This document shows, one piece after another, positions 56,286 to 64,000 of a stretch of 64,000 nucleotides of DNA. The stretch spans positions 32,257-96,256 of the forward strand of contig JADJNA010000052.1 of assembly GCA_016709305.1 (NCBI GenBank). Reading direction: 5' to 3'. A model generated the notes under the pieces. That model ran no database searches and had not been told where the DNA came from. It saw nothing but the letters and a program-made list of their open reading frames with translations. The DNA is from Candidatus Villigracilis saccharophilus (GTDB lineage: Bacteria; Chloroflexota; Anaerolineae; Anaerolineales; Villigracilaceae). The translations under genes were made by a program, and so were the position numbers. The stretch's first letter is position 1. Each line of letters starts with the position of its first letter.

Positions 56286-57124
56286 TCAAAATTCTGCCTG
56301 AAGAAGCGCGCACGCTATCACTATATATTTATTCCCTGTGCGGGGTACATCTTGATGAGACCAAGGGTTATCTTTTGGAGAACCGTTTGGCGCCCCTGTT
56401 ACAGGAGAATTCCTGTGGAAGTTTTTCAGAATTCTATTTGAAAGCGCGATCTGATTCAACCAAGACCATTCCCAGAAAAATTGTGGATGCGGTCACTACC
56501 GGGGAGACTTCGTTTTTCCGCGATAGTGCGCCTTTTGACTTGCTCCAATTTAAGCTATTACCCGAACTGATTGACCGTCGGAGAAAAAATAACTCCTCCA
56601 GGGGACCGATCTCGCTGCGTATCTGGAGCGCGGCTTGTTCATCCGGGCAGGAGGTTTACACAACCGCCATTGTGCTGCAGGAAACCCTTGGAAACCTCCT
56701 CAATTACAATATTCAACTTTTGGGTACTGATATATCGGATCAGGCTGTGGCACGCGCCTCCTACGGTGTTTTTTCCAGAATGGAAGTTGAACGCGGATTG
56801 GCGACCGAAAAGCTTCAACGAAATTTTGTTCCAGTAGAAAAAGGCTGGAAGATCAGAGACGAACTTCGAGGAATCGCTTCCTTTAAGAAATTGAATTTGA
56901 TGGAGGACTTTTCTTCGCTGGGTCGTTTTGATATTATTTTCTGCCGCAACGTAGCGATCTACTTTACAGAAGCAGATAAGGTGAAATTGTTTTCAAAACT
57001 TGGGAATGCTTTGGATCCAGATGGTGCTTTGATCATTGGCAGTACAGAATCGCTGACCGGGTTATGCCCGCAATTCGAACCCATGCGCTATCAAAGAAGC
57101 GTGTATTATCGTTTGAGGAAATGA
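56282..57124 (+). CDS. cheR: CheR chemoreceptor methyltransferase
   Basis: A 280-residue S-adenosylmethionine-dependent methyltransferase. The N-terminal all-alpha domain is followed by TTGETSFFRDS and the SAM site RIWSAACSSGQEV, then DIIFCRNVAIYFTE. It starts with GTG in a 4-base overlap with cheB. Last gene of the signalling block, followed by a bidirectional terminator. No CheD, CheC or CheZ is in the window. Confidence 0.92.
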   Translation: MIKILPEEARTLSLYIYSLCGVHLDETKGYLLENRLAPLLQENSCGSFSEFYLKARSDSTKTIPRKIVDAVTTGETSFFRDSAPFDLLQFKLLPELIDRRRKNNSSRGPISLRIWSAACSSGQEVYTTAIVLQETLGNLLNYNIQLLGTDISDQAVARASYGVFSRMEVERGLATEKLQRNFVPVEKGWKIRDELRGIASFKKLNLMEDFSSLGRFDIIFCRNVAIYFTEADKVKLFSKLGNALDPDGALIIGSTESLTGLCPQFEPMRYQRSVYYRLRK

Positions 57125-57200
57125 ATTATTGGGACTCTCGCGTAAGTTTGGAGAGCAAGTAAAGCTGAATTATATGGATGGGGAGCAGTTCATATGGTTA

Positions 57201-57243
57201 AAAAAACAGAAGCCAGTGACCTAATCGCTGGCTTCTGTTTTTT
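57201..57243. terminator. Bidirectional terminator between cheR and the MerR gene
   Basis: Perfect 16-bp arms (AAAAAACAGAAGCCAG, 57201-57216, and CTGGCTTCTGTTTTTT, 57228-57243) with an 11-base loop; A6/T6 ends serve both convergent genes. Confidence 0.85.
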
Positions 57244-57990
57244 CTAATTTTTTCTTTTTTCAACATACACCTTTACTGCGTCTCGCATGAACTGTGCTAA
57301 TTGTGGGTGCATCTTGTCGAAGTTGGCTTTAAATCGCGGATCAGCGTTGTATCCATTGACGAGACCGAGCAGTTGGTCGAGATCCGGTGTCCAGAAGTAG
57401 TCCATGTGGTTGCGCCAGCGTTCGACGATTGCTTGAACTTCAGCACTGGATATGCCTTTTGGCATGGCGGCAATCATATCTTCGTAGACCTGCCTGCCTT
57501 CCGCCATGATGGCTTCTTTCTTACCCGCGGAATATCCCTTCCACTTGCGGTTTGATTCGCGCACAGTCTCGGGATCATATATTTTTTCTGCTTCCAGGGC
57601 ATATTTCTCCTGCTCTTCTTCGCTAAAGCCTTCGAATAAACCTTTTGGGTCCATATTTTTTTCTCCTTTCAGATGTTGAATAGTATTGTCTACAGTCGTA
57701 AGCAGGTGGTTCATCCGCGCGACCTGCTTTAGCAGCGCATCCTTGTGATTTTGTAACGCATTCAACACATCAAAATCATGGCGTCCCATGATCTTTTTTA
57801 TGTCATCGAGTGGAAAATCCAACTCACGATAGAACAGGATCTGCTGTAACTTTAACAGTGACTCCTCCCCGTAGTAGCGATAGCCATTATCACCAACGCG
57901 GGATGGCTTGAGGAGGCCGATGTCATCGTAATGATGCAAAGTCCGTGGCGTGACGCCTGCCATTTTGGAAAGCTGCTTTACTGTGAACAT
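57244..57990 (-). CDS. MerR-family regulator with TipAS ligand-binding domain
   Basis: A 248-residue TipA-like activator. MerR winged helix at residues 1-70 (VKQLSKMAGVTPRTLHHYDD), coiled-coil dimer helix (~75-110, KDALLKQVARMNHLL), and a TipAS-type all-alpha domain (~120-245, starting FEGFSEEEQEKYALEAEKIY). TipAS domains trap thiopeptide or other hydrophobic drugs covalently or tightly and turn on export genes. It appears to be autoregulated by the promoter just upstream. Confidence 0.88.
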   Translation of the reverse strand: MFTVKQLSKMAGVTPRTLHHYDDIGLLKPSRVGDNGYRYYGEESLLKLQQILFYRELDFPLDDIKKIMGRHDFDVLNALQNHKDALLKQVARMNHLLTTVDNTIQHLKGEKNMDPKGLFEGFSEEEQEKYALEAEKIYDPETVRESNRKWKGYSAGKKEAIMAEGRQVYEDMIAAMPKGISSAEVQAIVERWRNHMDYFWTPDLDQLLGLVNGYNADPRFKANFDKMHPQLAQFMRDAVKVYVEKRKN

Positions 57991-57996
57991 GGCATT

Positions 57997-58033
57997 AATA
58001 TAAACCCTTACGTAACGTTAATGTCAAGGGTTT
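57997..58033 (-). promoter_or_regulatory. MerR-type promoter with 19-base spacer and dyad operator
   Basis: On the minus strand, -35 TTGACA (58022-58027) and -10 TATATT (57997-58002) are 19 bases apart, the overlong spacing MerR activators need. The dyad AAACCCTT/AAGGGTTT (58002-58009 and 58026-58033) overlaps it. The -10 lies only 6 bases before the ATG, so the mRNA would have almost no leader. Confidence 0.75.
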
Positions 58034-58095
58034 AAGGTAAGTGAGACTTCAGAATTCTTTAATATTTCCGAAGTCTGGGGTTTATAATCCTTGTT

Positions 58096-58782
58096 ATGGA
58101 TATTATCTACAAAGACGAACACATACTCATCATCAATAAACCTGCCGGGCTTTCCGTCTTGCCTGAAGGCTGGGAACCCGACGCGCCCTATATCGTAAAA
58201 TTACTTGAGGAGGAGCATGGAAAGATCTGGGTGGTGCACCGCCTTGATAAATACACCAGCGGCGTGTTGCTCTTTGCGCTCAATGCAGAAGCTCATCGTG
58301 CGTTGAACATCCAATTTGAAAAGCATGAAGTTGAAAAGGTCTATCGCGCTATTACTGTTGGCGCTCCGCCTTGGAAGGAACGCATCACAAAATTTCCGCT
58401 GCGTGTCAACGTGGGGCATAAGCATCGGACCATGGTGGACAACAAAAAAGGAGTCCGTGCCGAGACCAAGATCAGAGTGCTTAATTGGAATAATGCCATC
58501 TCGGATGATCTTTCATTGCTGGATGATATTAAAGGAATGGCGCTGGTTGAAGCGCGCCCGATGACTGGGCGTACGCATCAGATCAGAGTCCATGCGTATG
58601 CGTTGGGGTATCCACTATTGGGTGATACGCTCTATAGCGCGCCTGATACAGATATTATCGCCCGTCCGGCTTTGCACGCGCACTCTTTAACCTTTACACA
58701 TCCAGTTTCCAATGAGCGCGTTTCATTTACAGCTCCTTATCCGGCTGATTTTAAGAAAGCAATCGCGCGTTTAAATCTTTAA
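58096..58782 (+). CDS. RluA-family pseudouridine synthase
   Basis: A 228-residue synthase converting uridine to pseudouridine in rRNA or tRNA. Catalytic Asp is D51 in VVHRLDKYTSGVLLF. Other family motifs are IINKPAGLSVLP, GRTHQIRVHAYALGYPLLGD and HAHSLTFTHP. It lacks the N-terminal S4 domain of RluD, so it belongs to the shorter RluA/RluC-like types; the target RNA cannot be told from sequence. Confidence 0.9.
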   Translation: MDIIYKDEHILIINKPAGLSVLPEGWEPDAPYIVKLLEEEHGKIWVVHRLDKYTSGVLLFALNAEAHRALNIQFEKHEVEKVYRAITVGAPPWKERITKFPLRVNVGHKHRTMVDNKKGVRAETKIRVLNWNNAISDDLSLLDDIKGMALVEARPMTGRTHQIRVHAYALGYPLLGDTLYSAPDTDIIARPALHAHSLTFTHPVSNERVSFTAPYPADFKKAIARLNL

Positions 58783-58786
58783 ATAA

Positions 58787-58816
58787 AAAAGTCCCGCTTT
58801 GATCTGCGGGACTTTT
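58787..58816. terminator. Terminator between convergent pseudouridine synthase and DUF1015 genes
   Basis: Arms AAAAGTCCCGC and GCGGGACTTTT with an 8-base loop; A and T runs on both sides allow bidirectional termination. Confidence 0.8.
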
Positions 58817-58828
58817 CGTTTCAATCGC

Positions 58829-60145
58829 TTATGAAATTTTTCTAGCTTCCATGTAGAAGCGTTTTTCACGGGCTTCGCCCATTGAGAAAGTTTTTCTCGG
58901 CAGTGCGCCGTCCAGAATTACCGTTTTGAATAACTCAGATTTATGCATGCCAGCCAGGTAGATACCCGCGTTACCGGGCTGTAATGCCAGGCGTTCAACC
59001 ACATCTTCCCCGTGAACATAATCAATTTTTTCTGCGCCTTCATCTTTCAAGAACGCGTCGAGGAAGGGTTGAATGGTGCCAACCGCCAGATTGGATGTTG
59101 GGTGGGCGATCTCGATCACGCCGAATTGCTTTCCGCCGCCTACCAGACCGATTAATTGATTTGGTCCTGAAGCGGAATCTACCTTTTTTGTCATTTCTTC
59201 GCCATTCGCAACCTCGGTATAAGTGAGGTTCTCACCGAATGAATTCTTAAGTTCCGCAAGCATATCTTTCTTTAGGTTGAATAGTACCCGGTGGATAGGT
59301 TCAAATTCCAACCCATCATCGTGGACATTTTCAATTTCAACCAAAGCATAGCGCGATGGGTGGGCAATGCCGACTTGGGGTTTCATCTTTTCCCATATCG
59401 CTTTCGCGGTTGCCAGGGAGTGATTGCCGTCGCCCATGGCAAACAACAAGGGAGGCAGGTCAGGTTTGACCCCATATTTTGCTGCAAAGGTTCTAGGCTC
59501 GATCAGTCCGCGCAAGGCTTCAATGATCTGTTCTTCATATTCGGGAAGGATCTTATATCCGGTAAGATGACCGCTGTCGAGCATGAGATCAAAATCATAG
59601 ATCTTATCTTGCTTGTTTTTAATCGCGCTGATCGGTTCTATGACCGTGCGTTTCGGGTCGTCGATCAATACAAGGATGTGCGGGAGTTCCATGGAAGCTC
59701 CCTGACGGATCTTGATGCGCGGAGGCAGACGTTCCACGATGGTTCCCTCGGTTGCGCGGATGAGACTCTGTGAGCCTTTGTTGTAATTGTAGCGTTCGAG
59801 GTCAAGGCAAAGGATTAGGCCTTTGCGGACTTTGCTACCAATTTTTCGTTCAACATAAATGAAGCCTTCCTGGGTTTGGAGAATGCCTTTATCCATGTAC
59901 TTGCGCATATTGGCCTGGATATTTTTGATCCGTTCTTCCTCGCCGGGCTTGTCAAGATATACTTCGGGAAAAACCAAATTAAGGGAGGAGGGCGCGTCTC
60001 CGACAATACGTTCCACCTCTTGCCAATATTCCGGTTCGGAGGTGAACTGGTCACAGGCGATCACTGCCCACTTTTTTAGATCCACTCCGCCTCTGGGCAT
60101 AAAAATCTGTGGGATTTGAATGCCAATGTCGCTGAAAATTTTCAT
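58829..60145 (-). CDS. DUF1015 domain-containing protein
   Basis: A 438-residue cytoplasmic protein of the DUF1015 family: KKWAVIACDQFTSEPEYWQE at the start, a region with LPPLLFAMGDGNHSLATAKA that carries a DGNH motif, and HSPRYALVEIENVHDDG-like segment (AHPSRYALVEIENV). DUF1015 genes often adjoin serA and serC, as here, and may be tied to serine biosynthesis, but no activity is established to my knowledge. GGAGGCGAC precedes the ATG. It is 73 bases downstream of serA on the same strand, likely in one operon. Confidence 0.85.
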   Translation of the reverse strand: MKIFSDIGIQIPQIFMPRGGVDLKKWAVIACDQFTSEPEYWQEVERIVGDAPSSLNLVFPEVYLDKPGEEERIKNIQANMRKYMDKGILQTQEGFIYVERKIGSKVRKGLILCLDLERYNYNKGSQSLIRATEGTIVERLPPRIKIRQGASMELPHILVLIDDPKRTVIEPISAIKNKQDKIYDFDLMLDSGHLTGYKILPEYEEQIIEALRGLIEPRTFAAKYGVKPDLPPLLFAMGDGNHSLATAKAIWEKMKPQVGIAHPSRYALVEIENVHDDGLEFEPIHRVLFNLKKDMLAELKNSFGENLTYTEVANGEEMTKKVDSASGPNQLIGLVGGGKQFGVIEIAHPTSNLAVGTIQPFLDAFLKDEGAEKIDYVHGEDVVERLALQPGNAGIYLAGMHKSELFKTVILDGALPRKTFSMGEAREKRFYMEARKIS

Positions 60146-60218
60146 GTCGCCTCCAAATAAATTAAATATCGTTGCGAGGGGTGGTTTTCCCGAAGCAATC
60201 TTATGATGTGTGATGGTT

Positions 60219-61118
60219 TTAATTCTTCGAGAATGCGATCAATTTGTCGGCAACTTCCGCGCCGACACGGGCTTGCGCTTCCTTGGTGGCAGCTCCGATG
60301 TGCGGCGAGCCGATGACATTATCCAGCTTGAGCAATTTCCAATCGGTCGGTGGTTCTTCAGAGAAGACGTCCAATGCCGCGCCGGCGACTGTGCCATTGG
60401 TCAATGCTTCATATAACGCATTTTCGTCAATAATACCACCGCGCGCGCAGTTGACAATACGCACACCCTTTTTCATCTTCGCGAATTGTTCCGCGCCGAT
60501 CATGCCGGAGGACTCTTTGGTCTTTGGCAGATGCAAGCTGATGTAATCTGCCTGGGCAAGCAATTCATCCAGTGTGACTAATTTGATGCCTGCGATCTCT
60601 TTTACATAGGGATCATACGCGACGACGGTCATGCCCATCACGCTTGCGCGTTTGGCAACTTCCTTGCCGATGTTTCCCACGCCGATCAGACCGAGTGTCT
60701 TGCCGCCGATCTCGTCGCCGTCGAAACTCTTCTTGTCCCATTTTTCAGCTTTGACAGAAGCGGTTGCGCGGTAGAGGGAACGCGCCATCATCAGCATGTA
60801 TCCGATCGCCAGTTCAGCCACCGAAGCGGAGTTAGCGAGCGGTGTGTTCATGACCGCGATGCCTTTCGATTTGGCATACTCATGGTCAATGGTATCGAGA
60901 CCAGCGCCACCACGGACGATCACTTTCAGGTTGGGGCAGACATCAATGAGCGCCTGGCGCACTTTGGTGCGGGAACGAACCACCATGCCGTCATAGGCAG
61001 GCAATACATTCGGGAGTTCTTCAGGGGTGATGTCATCACGCACGTCCACGGTCAAGCCTGCGGCGCGCATCTGTTCGATATATTCCTTCTCGGTCTTATC
61101 GCAAATCAAAACTTTCAT
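60219..61118 (-). CDS. serA: D-3-phosphoglycerate dehydrogenase (short form)
   Basis: First step of serine synthesis: 3-phosphoglycerate to phosphohydroxypyruvate. 299 residues, without the C-terminal ACT domain, so without the usual serine feedback site. It has IVRGGAGLDTIDHEYA (catalytic Arg region), LGLIGVGNIGKEVAKRA (NAD site), CARGGIIDE and SPHIGAAT (catalytic His). AGGAG precedes the ATG. Divergent from serC across a 269-base region. Confidence 0.88.
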   Translation of the reverse strand: MKVLICDKTEKEYIEQMRAAGLTVDVRDDITPEELPNVLPAYDGMVVRSRTKVRQALIDVCPNLKVIVRGGAGLDTIDHEYAKSKGIAVMNTPLANSASVAELAIGYMLMMARSLYRATASVKAEKWDKKSFDGDEIGGKTLGLIGVGNIGKEVAKRASVMGMTVVAYDPYVKEIAGIKLVTLDELLAQADYISLHLPKTKESSGMIGAEQFAKMKKGVRIVNCARGGIIDENALYEALTNGTVAGAALDVFSEEPPTDWKLLKLDNVIGSPHIGAATKEAQARVGAEVADKLIAFSKN

Positions 61119-61149
61119 GGGAATTCTCCTTGTTTGGGTGGAAATTAAT

Positions 61150-61187
61150 AACAGGAATCAAATCCGGCGAACCGGCTGATTCCTGTT
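61150..61187 (-). promoter_or_regulatory. Leader hairpin upstream of serA
   Basis: Arms AACAGGAATCA (61150-61160) and TGATTCCTGTT (61177-61187) with an inner CCGG-CGAA-CCGG stem. It lies 32 bases before the serA start. It is not followed by a clear U-run, so it may act on translation or mRNA stability rather than termination. Confidence 0.45.
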
Positions 61188-61278
61188 TGAAGAGGCAGAT
61201 CTGATCACAAAATCATTCTAACAATGAGGAAATGCTTTGTCAACGACATCTATCAGGGCAGAATCATGTCAATTGTTC

Positions 61279-61308
61279 TTGATAATTTGTCAGACAACCA
61301 GATATAAT
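61279..61308 (+). promoter_or_regulatory. Likely sigma-70 promoter of serC
   Basis: TTGATA (61279-61284) and consensus TATAAT (61303-61308) with an 18-base spacer. The palindrome TTGTCAGACAA (61287-61297) sits in the spacer and could be an operator. Confidence 0.6.
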
Positions 61309-61387
61309 GAAAGGGAAATCGACTCGAAGCCGAACCAACTCAACGGTCAGAATGAACCGTAAATCTTTCTAATAGGAGAATCCAAAA

Positions 61388-62479
61388 ATGTCTGATCTCA
61401 AACGTGCGTACAATTTTAATCCCGGCCCTGGCGCCCTGCCTCTCGAAGTTTTGCAGCAGGCGCAGGCGGAAATGCTGGATTTCAAAGGCACGGGCATGTC
61501 CGTGATGGAAATCAGCCACCGCTCAAAGGAATTTGAATCCGTGATCCAAACCGCTGAAGCGGATTTGCGTGAACTGCTCGCCATCCCAGCCAACTATAAG
61601 GTGATGTTCCTGCAGGGCGGTGCACATTTGCAATTTACGATGATCCCCATGAACTTGCGTGCAGCCGGCGCATCCGCCGACTATATTGTGACAGGCACAT
61701 GGAGCAAGACCGCCATCAAGGAAGCGCAGAAACTCGGTGCGACCCGTACTGCCGCCAACACCGAAGCCGATGGATTCAAGGGTATCCCCGAAACACTTGA
61801 CCTTGATCCTAATGCCGCCTATCTGCATTTCACCTCCAATGAGACCATTCACGGGGTGGAATTTTTCGACGAGCCGATTCCGCCCGCTGGCGTGCCGTTG
61901 GTTTGCGATGCTTCATCTGATTTCATCAGCCGCCCGATCGATGTGTCGAAGTACGCTTTGATCTATGCCGGCGCGCAGAAGAATGCCGGGCCATCCGGTG
62001 TGACGATCGTCATTGAACGCGATGACATGATCGAACGCACTCCCGCTAATTTACCTGTTATGCTCGATTACAAGATTTTGGCGAACAGCGGATCATTGCA
62101 CAATACGCCCCCAAGCTGGGCGATTTACATGGTGGGGCTTGTCTTCCAGTGGGCAAAGAAACAGGGCGGACTCGCCGCCATTGAAAAGACCAACCGCACC
62201 AAGGCGGGTTTGATCTACAATGCCATTGACCAAAGCGGCGGCTTCTATCGCGGACACGCCAAGCCCGAGTCCCGCTCCCTGATGAATATTCCTTTCCGTT
62301 TGCCGAGTGAGGAATTGGAAGATACCTTTGCCAAGGAAGCCAAGAAGAATAACCTGATCGGTCTTAAGGGACATCGTTCTGTCGGCGGCATGCGCGCTTC
62401 GATCTATAATGCGATGACCGTTGAAGGCGCGCAGGAATTGGTCAAGTTTATGCAGGAGTTTCAGAAGAAGAACGGGTAG
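61388..62479 (+). CDS. serC: Phosphoserine aminotransferase
   Basis: Second step of serine synthesis (and pyridoxal phosphate synthesis): transamination of phosphohydroxypyruvate. 363 residues. NFNPGPGALPLEVLQQAQAE is the SerC N-terminus; GMSVMEISHRSKEF, FLQGGAHLQF, ASSDFISRPID and the PLP lysine in YAGAQKNAGPSGV follow; KGHRSVGGMRASIYNAM at the end is diagnostic. AATAGGAG precedes the ATG. Divergent from serA, with its own consensus promoter. Confidence 0.94.
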   Translation: MSDLKRAYNFNPGPGALPLEVLQQAQAEMLDFKGTGMSVMEISHRSKEFESVIQTAEADLRELLAIPANYKVMFLQGGAHLQFTMIPMNLRAAGASADYIVTGTWSKTAIKEAQKLGATRTAANTEADGFKGIPETLDLDPNAAYLHFTSNETIHGVEFFDEPIPPAGVPLVCDASSDFISRPIDVSKYALIYAGAQKNAGPSGVTIVIERDDMIERTPANLPVMLDYKILANSGSLHNTPPSWAIYMVGLVFQWAKKQGGLAAIEKTNRTKAGLIYNAIDQSGGFYRGHAKPESRSLMNIPFRLPSEELEDTFAKEAKKNNLIGLKGHRSVGGMRASIYNAMTVEGAQELVKFMQEFQKKNG

Positions 62480-62521
62480 GGGAAGTGGGAAGTAGTCAGT
62501 GAGAAGTGGTCAGTAATCAGA

Positions 62522-62556
62522 AGACCTCCGAGTTCTTGAGAATTCTGAGGTCTTTT
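62522..62556 (+). terminator. serC terminator
   Basis: Arms AGACCTC (62522-62528) and GAGGTCT (62547-62553) followed by TTTT; the internal 18 bases can pair further in part (CGAGTTCT with AGAATTCTG). Confidence 0.65.
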
Positions 62557-62894
62557 TCTATTTTTTCATCAGCACCCGTCACTTCCCCTTACATTTGGGT
62601 GCATGCTTTGTGGTGCCGCTGCTGGAATCAACCAATAGTTGCCATTATTTTATCAATATCATAACCAAGCCTGCGAGTTCACCAGCACAACCCCACTCTG
62701 AGAGAAAAGGGTGGGGGAAGTGAGGGTTGTCTCTGTGTGGAGAATCTGATAACGGGGAAAAAAACAGCTCCAAATATTTTTCATCGAGACCTCGGCAAGA
62801 AACTCCCTGCTTTAGCAGTGGAGAGGGATAGCCGCTGGCGATGTACTTTCGCCAGAGCAGTTTCAATAGATTGAGGCTGCGGTATGATCACGCC
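62557..62894. other. Intergenic region before tnpB remnant, with IS605-type end motif
   Basis: About 340 bases without a credible gene. At 62803-62824 the motif CTCCCTGCTTTAGCAGTGGAG folds as a small hairpin and shares CCCTGCTTTAGC with the right end of the tnpB element at 63915-63937, suggesting an IS200/IS605-family end. Nothing else recognisable. Confidence 0.45.
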
Positions 62895-63928
62895 ATGAAA
62901 TTGATCGCTCAAATAAACTCCTGCCTGCGCCTGAACAAGCGCAAGCCCTTCGTAAAACTCTTGAGGTTGCAAACGCCGCCTGCAATTACATCAGCCAACA
63001 GGCGTGGGATAGTCAGACATTCAAACAATTTCCAATCCACAAACTTACGTATTACGCTGTCAAGGAAATGTTTGGCTTGACCGCACAGGTGGTTGTTCGT
63101 TGCATCTCGAAAGTTGCAGATGCTTATAAGCTGGATAGAAAAGTCAAACGTACTTTCAAGCCGCATGGCGCGATCGCTTTTGATGACCGCATCCTGACCT
63201 ACAAACTGGACAGGATGGAGTTGAGCATCTGGACAGTAGAGGGCAGACAAAAGATGTCCTTTGCCTGCGGAAAACGCCAGCTTGAATTGCTCAAAGGCCA
63301 GCATGGGGAAAGCGACTTGTGTCTGGTCAAAGGCAAGTTTTACCTGATGGTTGTCTGCGAGGTGGAGACACCCAAGCCAATCGATTTCAGCGGCGCGGCG
63401 ATCGAAGATAAGCGCCGAAAGTTTGGACATCGCAGAAGCAATTTGCAAAAGAAACAGACCAAATCCGCCAGACGAAAACTCAAGAAGATATCTGGCGTTC
63501 AATCCCGTTTTCAAAAAATAACCAACCATAGAATCAGCAAAATTCTCGTACAGATTGCGTATGACACTCATCGAGCGATCGCCCTTGAAGAATTGGGCGG
63601 TATCCGTGAGGCTCCCGTAAAGGACGCAAGCAGAGAGCGAGACATGCGAATTGGTCGTTCTACCAACTGAGGCAGTACATCGTTTACAAAGCCGAGCGCG
63701 TAGGGGTTCCTGTGATCTTCGTTGATCCAAGAAACACCTCGCGCACCTGCCCTGAATGGGTTGTGTTGATAAAGCCAATCGTAAGTCTCAATCTGTTTTC
63801 CTTTGTAGCGCTTGCAACTCTCTGGCAATGCGGACATAGTAGCGGCTGTGAATATCGCAGTCAGGGCAGAAGTAAACCTGCCAATGGTCTCGAACCTTCG
63901 TGTTCAGGGACAAAGCCCCCTGCTTTAG
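62895..63928 (+). pseudogene. IS605-family tnpB remnant, multiply frameshifted with RuvC-I deleted
   Basis: A decayed RNA-guided endonuclease gene of IS200/IS605 elements. Pieces in three frames align to TnpB: KLIAQIKLLPAPEQAQALRK (after adding one A at 62915-62917), EMFGLTAQVVVRCISKVADA, FKPHGAIAFDDRILTYK, FGHRRSNLQKKQTKSARRKL, IALEELGGIRE, NWSFYQLRQYIVYKAERVGV, NTSRTCPE with zinc-finger cysteines, and a tail ending at 63928. At least four frame breaks are seen (62915, 63619, about 63758 and about 63800). In addition the segment that should hold GVDLG (RuvC-I catalytic Asp) is missing in frame: ETPKPIDF runs straight into SGAAIEDKRRKF. So it is inactive even if the frameshifts are errors. 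No tnpA was seen. Confidence 0.8.
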
Positions 63929-63937
63929 CTGTGGGGT
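63915..63937 (+). mobile_element. Right-end hairpin / guide-RNA end of the IS605-type element
   Basis: GCCCCCTGCTTTAGCTGTGGGG folds into a short hairpin and matches the right-end pattern of IS200/IS605-family elements that I recall (…CCCTGCTTTAGCTGTGGGG…). It overlaps the end of tnpB, where the omega RNA is normally encoded. The element boundary should lie close to 63937. Confidence 0.55.
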
Positions 63938-64000
63938 TCGTTTACTCAAAGCTATTATTCATGTTGAGATCAATTTTCAGTTTCAATGTGCTTATCTCTT

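Noticed and set aside
62909..63778. 289-residue minus-strand ORF over the tnpB region
   Set aside because: Opposite-strand shadow of the TnpB remnant; no family features.
1..64000. CRISPR array
   Set aside because: No run of regularly spaced direct repeats was seen anywhere in the window.

Overview
This 64 kb window looks like part of a chromosome of a Chloroflexota bacterium, most likely class Anaerolineae. That assignment is inference: it rests on the gene mix (cytoplasmic glycosidases, an HTH/NB-ARC/WD40 regulator, serA-DUF1015-serC, chemosensory genes without a flagellum) and has not been checked by marker-gene search. All coordinates are within the window.

Region 1 (1-25.7 kb) is a carbohydrate and glycoside catabolism block. 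A glycosidase operon on the + strand runs: 3' end of a GH35-like enzyme with a DUF5597 tail, GH78 alpha-L-rhamnosidase, GH140-type apiosidase-like enzyme, sugar isomerase/epimerase, GH43, and two GH3 enzymes. None of the complete enzymes shows a signal peptide, so they probably act on small glycosides taken into the cell. A large minus-strand HTH/NB-ARC/WD40 protein (11.3-14.9 kb) is divergent from a second + operon. That operon carries three alpha/beta gene pairs resembling C-glycoside deglycosidases (TIM-barrel alpha plus DUF6379-type beta), a YcjR/IolE-like isomerase, glucokinase, an MFS exporter/importer, xylose isomerase and xylulokinase. Together the block looks like a pathway that strips rhamnose, apiose, xylose/arabinose and glucose, including C-linked glucose, from plant aromatic glycosides and feeds the sugars to central metabolism. 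This is the most interesting system in the window.

Region 2 (25.7-39.8 kb) is mixed housekeeping: a truncated LacI gene, tRNA-Asp, a permuted NlpC/P60 hydrolase, a DEAD-box helicase, a minus-strand operon with dehydrogenase, ComB-like, QueD-like, GT4 and EamA genes (possible pterin glycoside route), PilZ, PIG-L deacetylase, greA, lysS, a META lipoprotein and an ABC-2 exporter.

Region 3 (40-57.1 kb) is a signalling block on the + strand: hybrid histidine kinase, receiver, RsbU-like phosphatase, RsbW-like kinase, STAS protein, CheA with a C-terminal receiver, three methyl-accepting proteins (globin-coupled, zinc-binding CZB, four-helix-bundle), CheW, CheB and CheR.

Region 4 (57.2-64 kb) has a TipA-like MerR regulator with a classic 19-bp-spacer promoter, an RluA pseudouridine synthase, DUF1015, serA and serC, and a decayed IS605-type tnpB.

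A general warning: at least a dozen conserved genes, including lysS, are interrupted by single-base indels, mostly one base missing from a homopolymer. This looks like residual long-read error rather than true decay, and I annotate most of these as single genes with the break position given.
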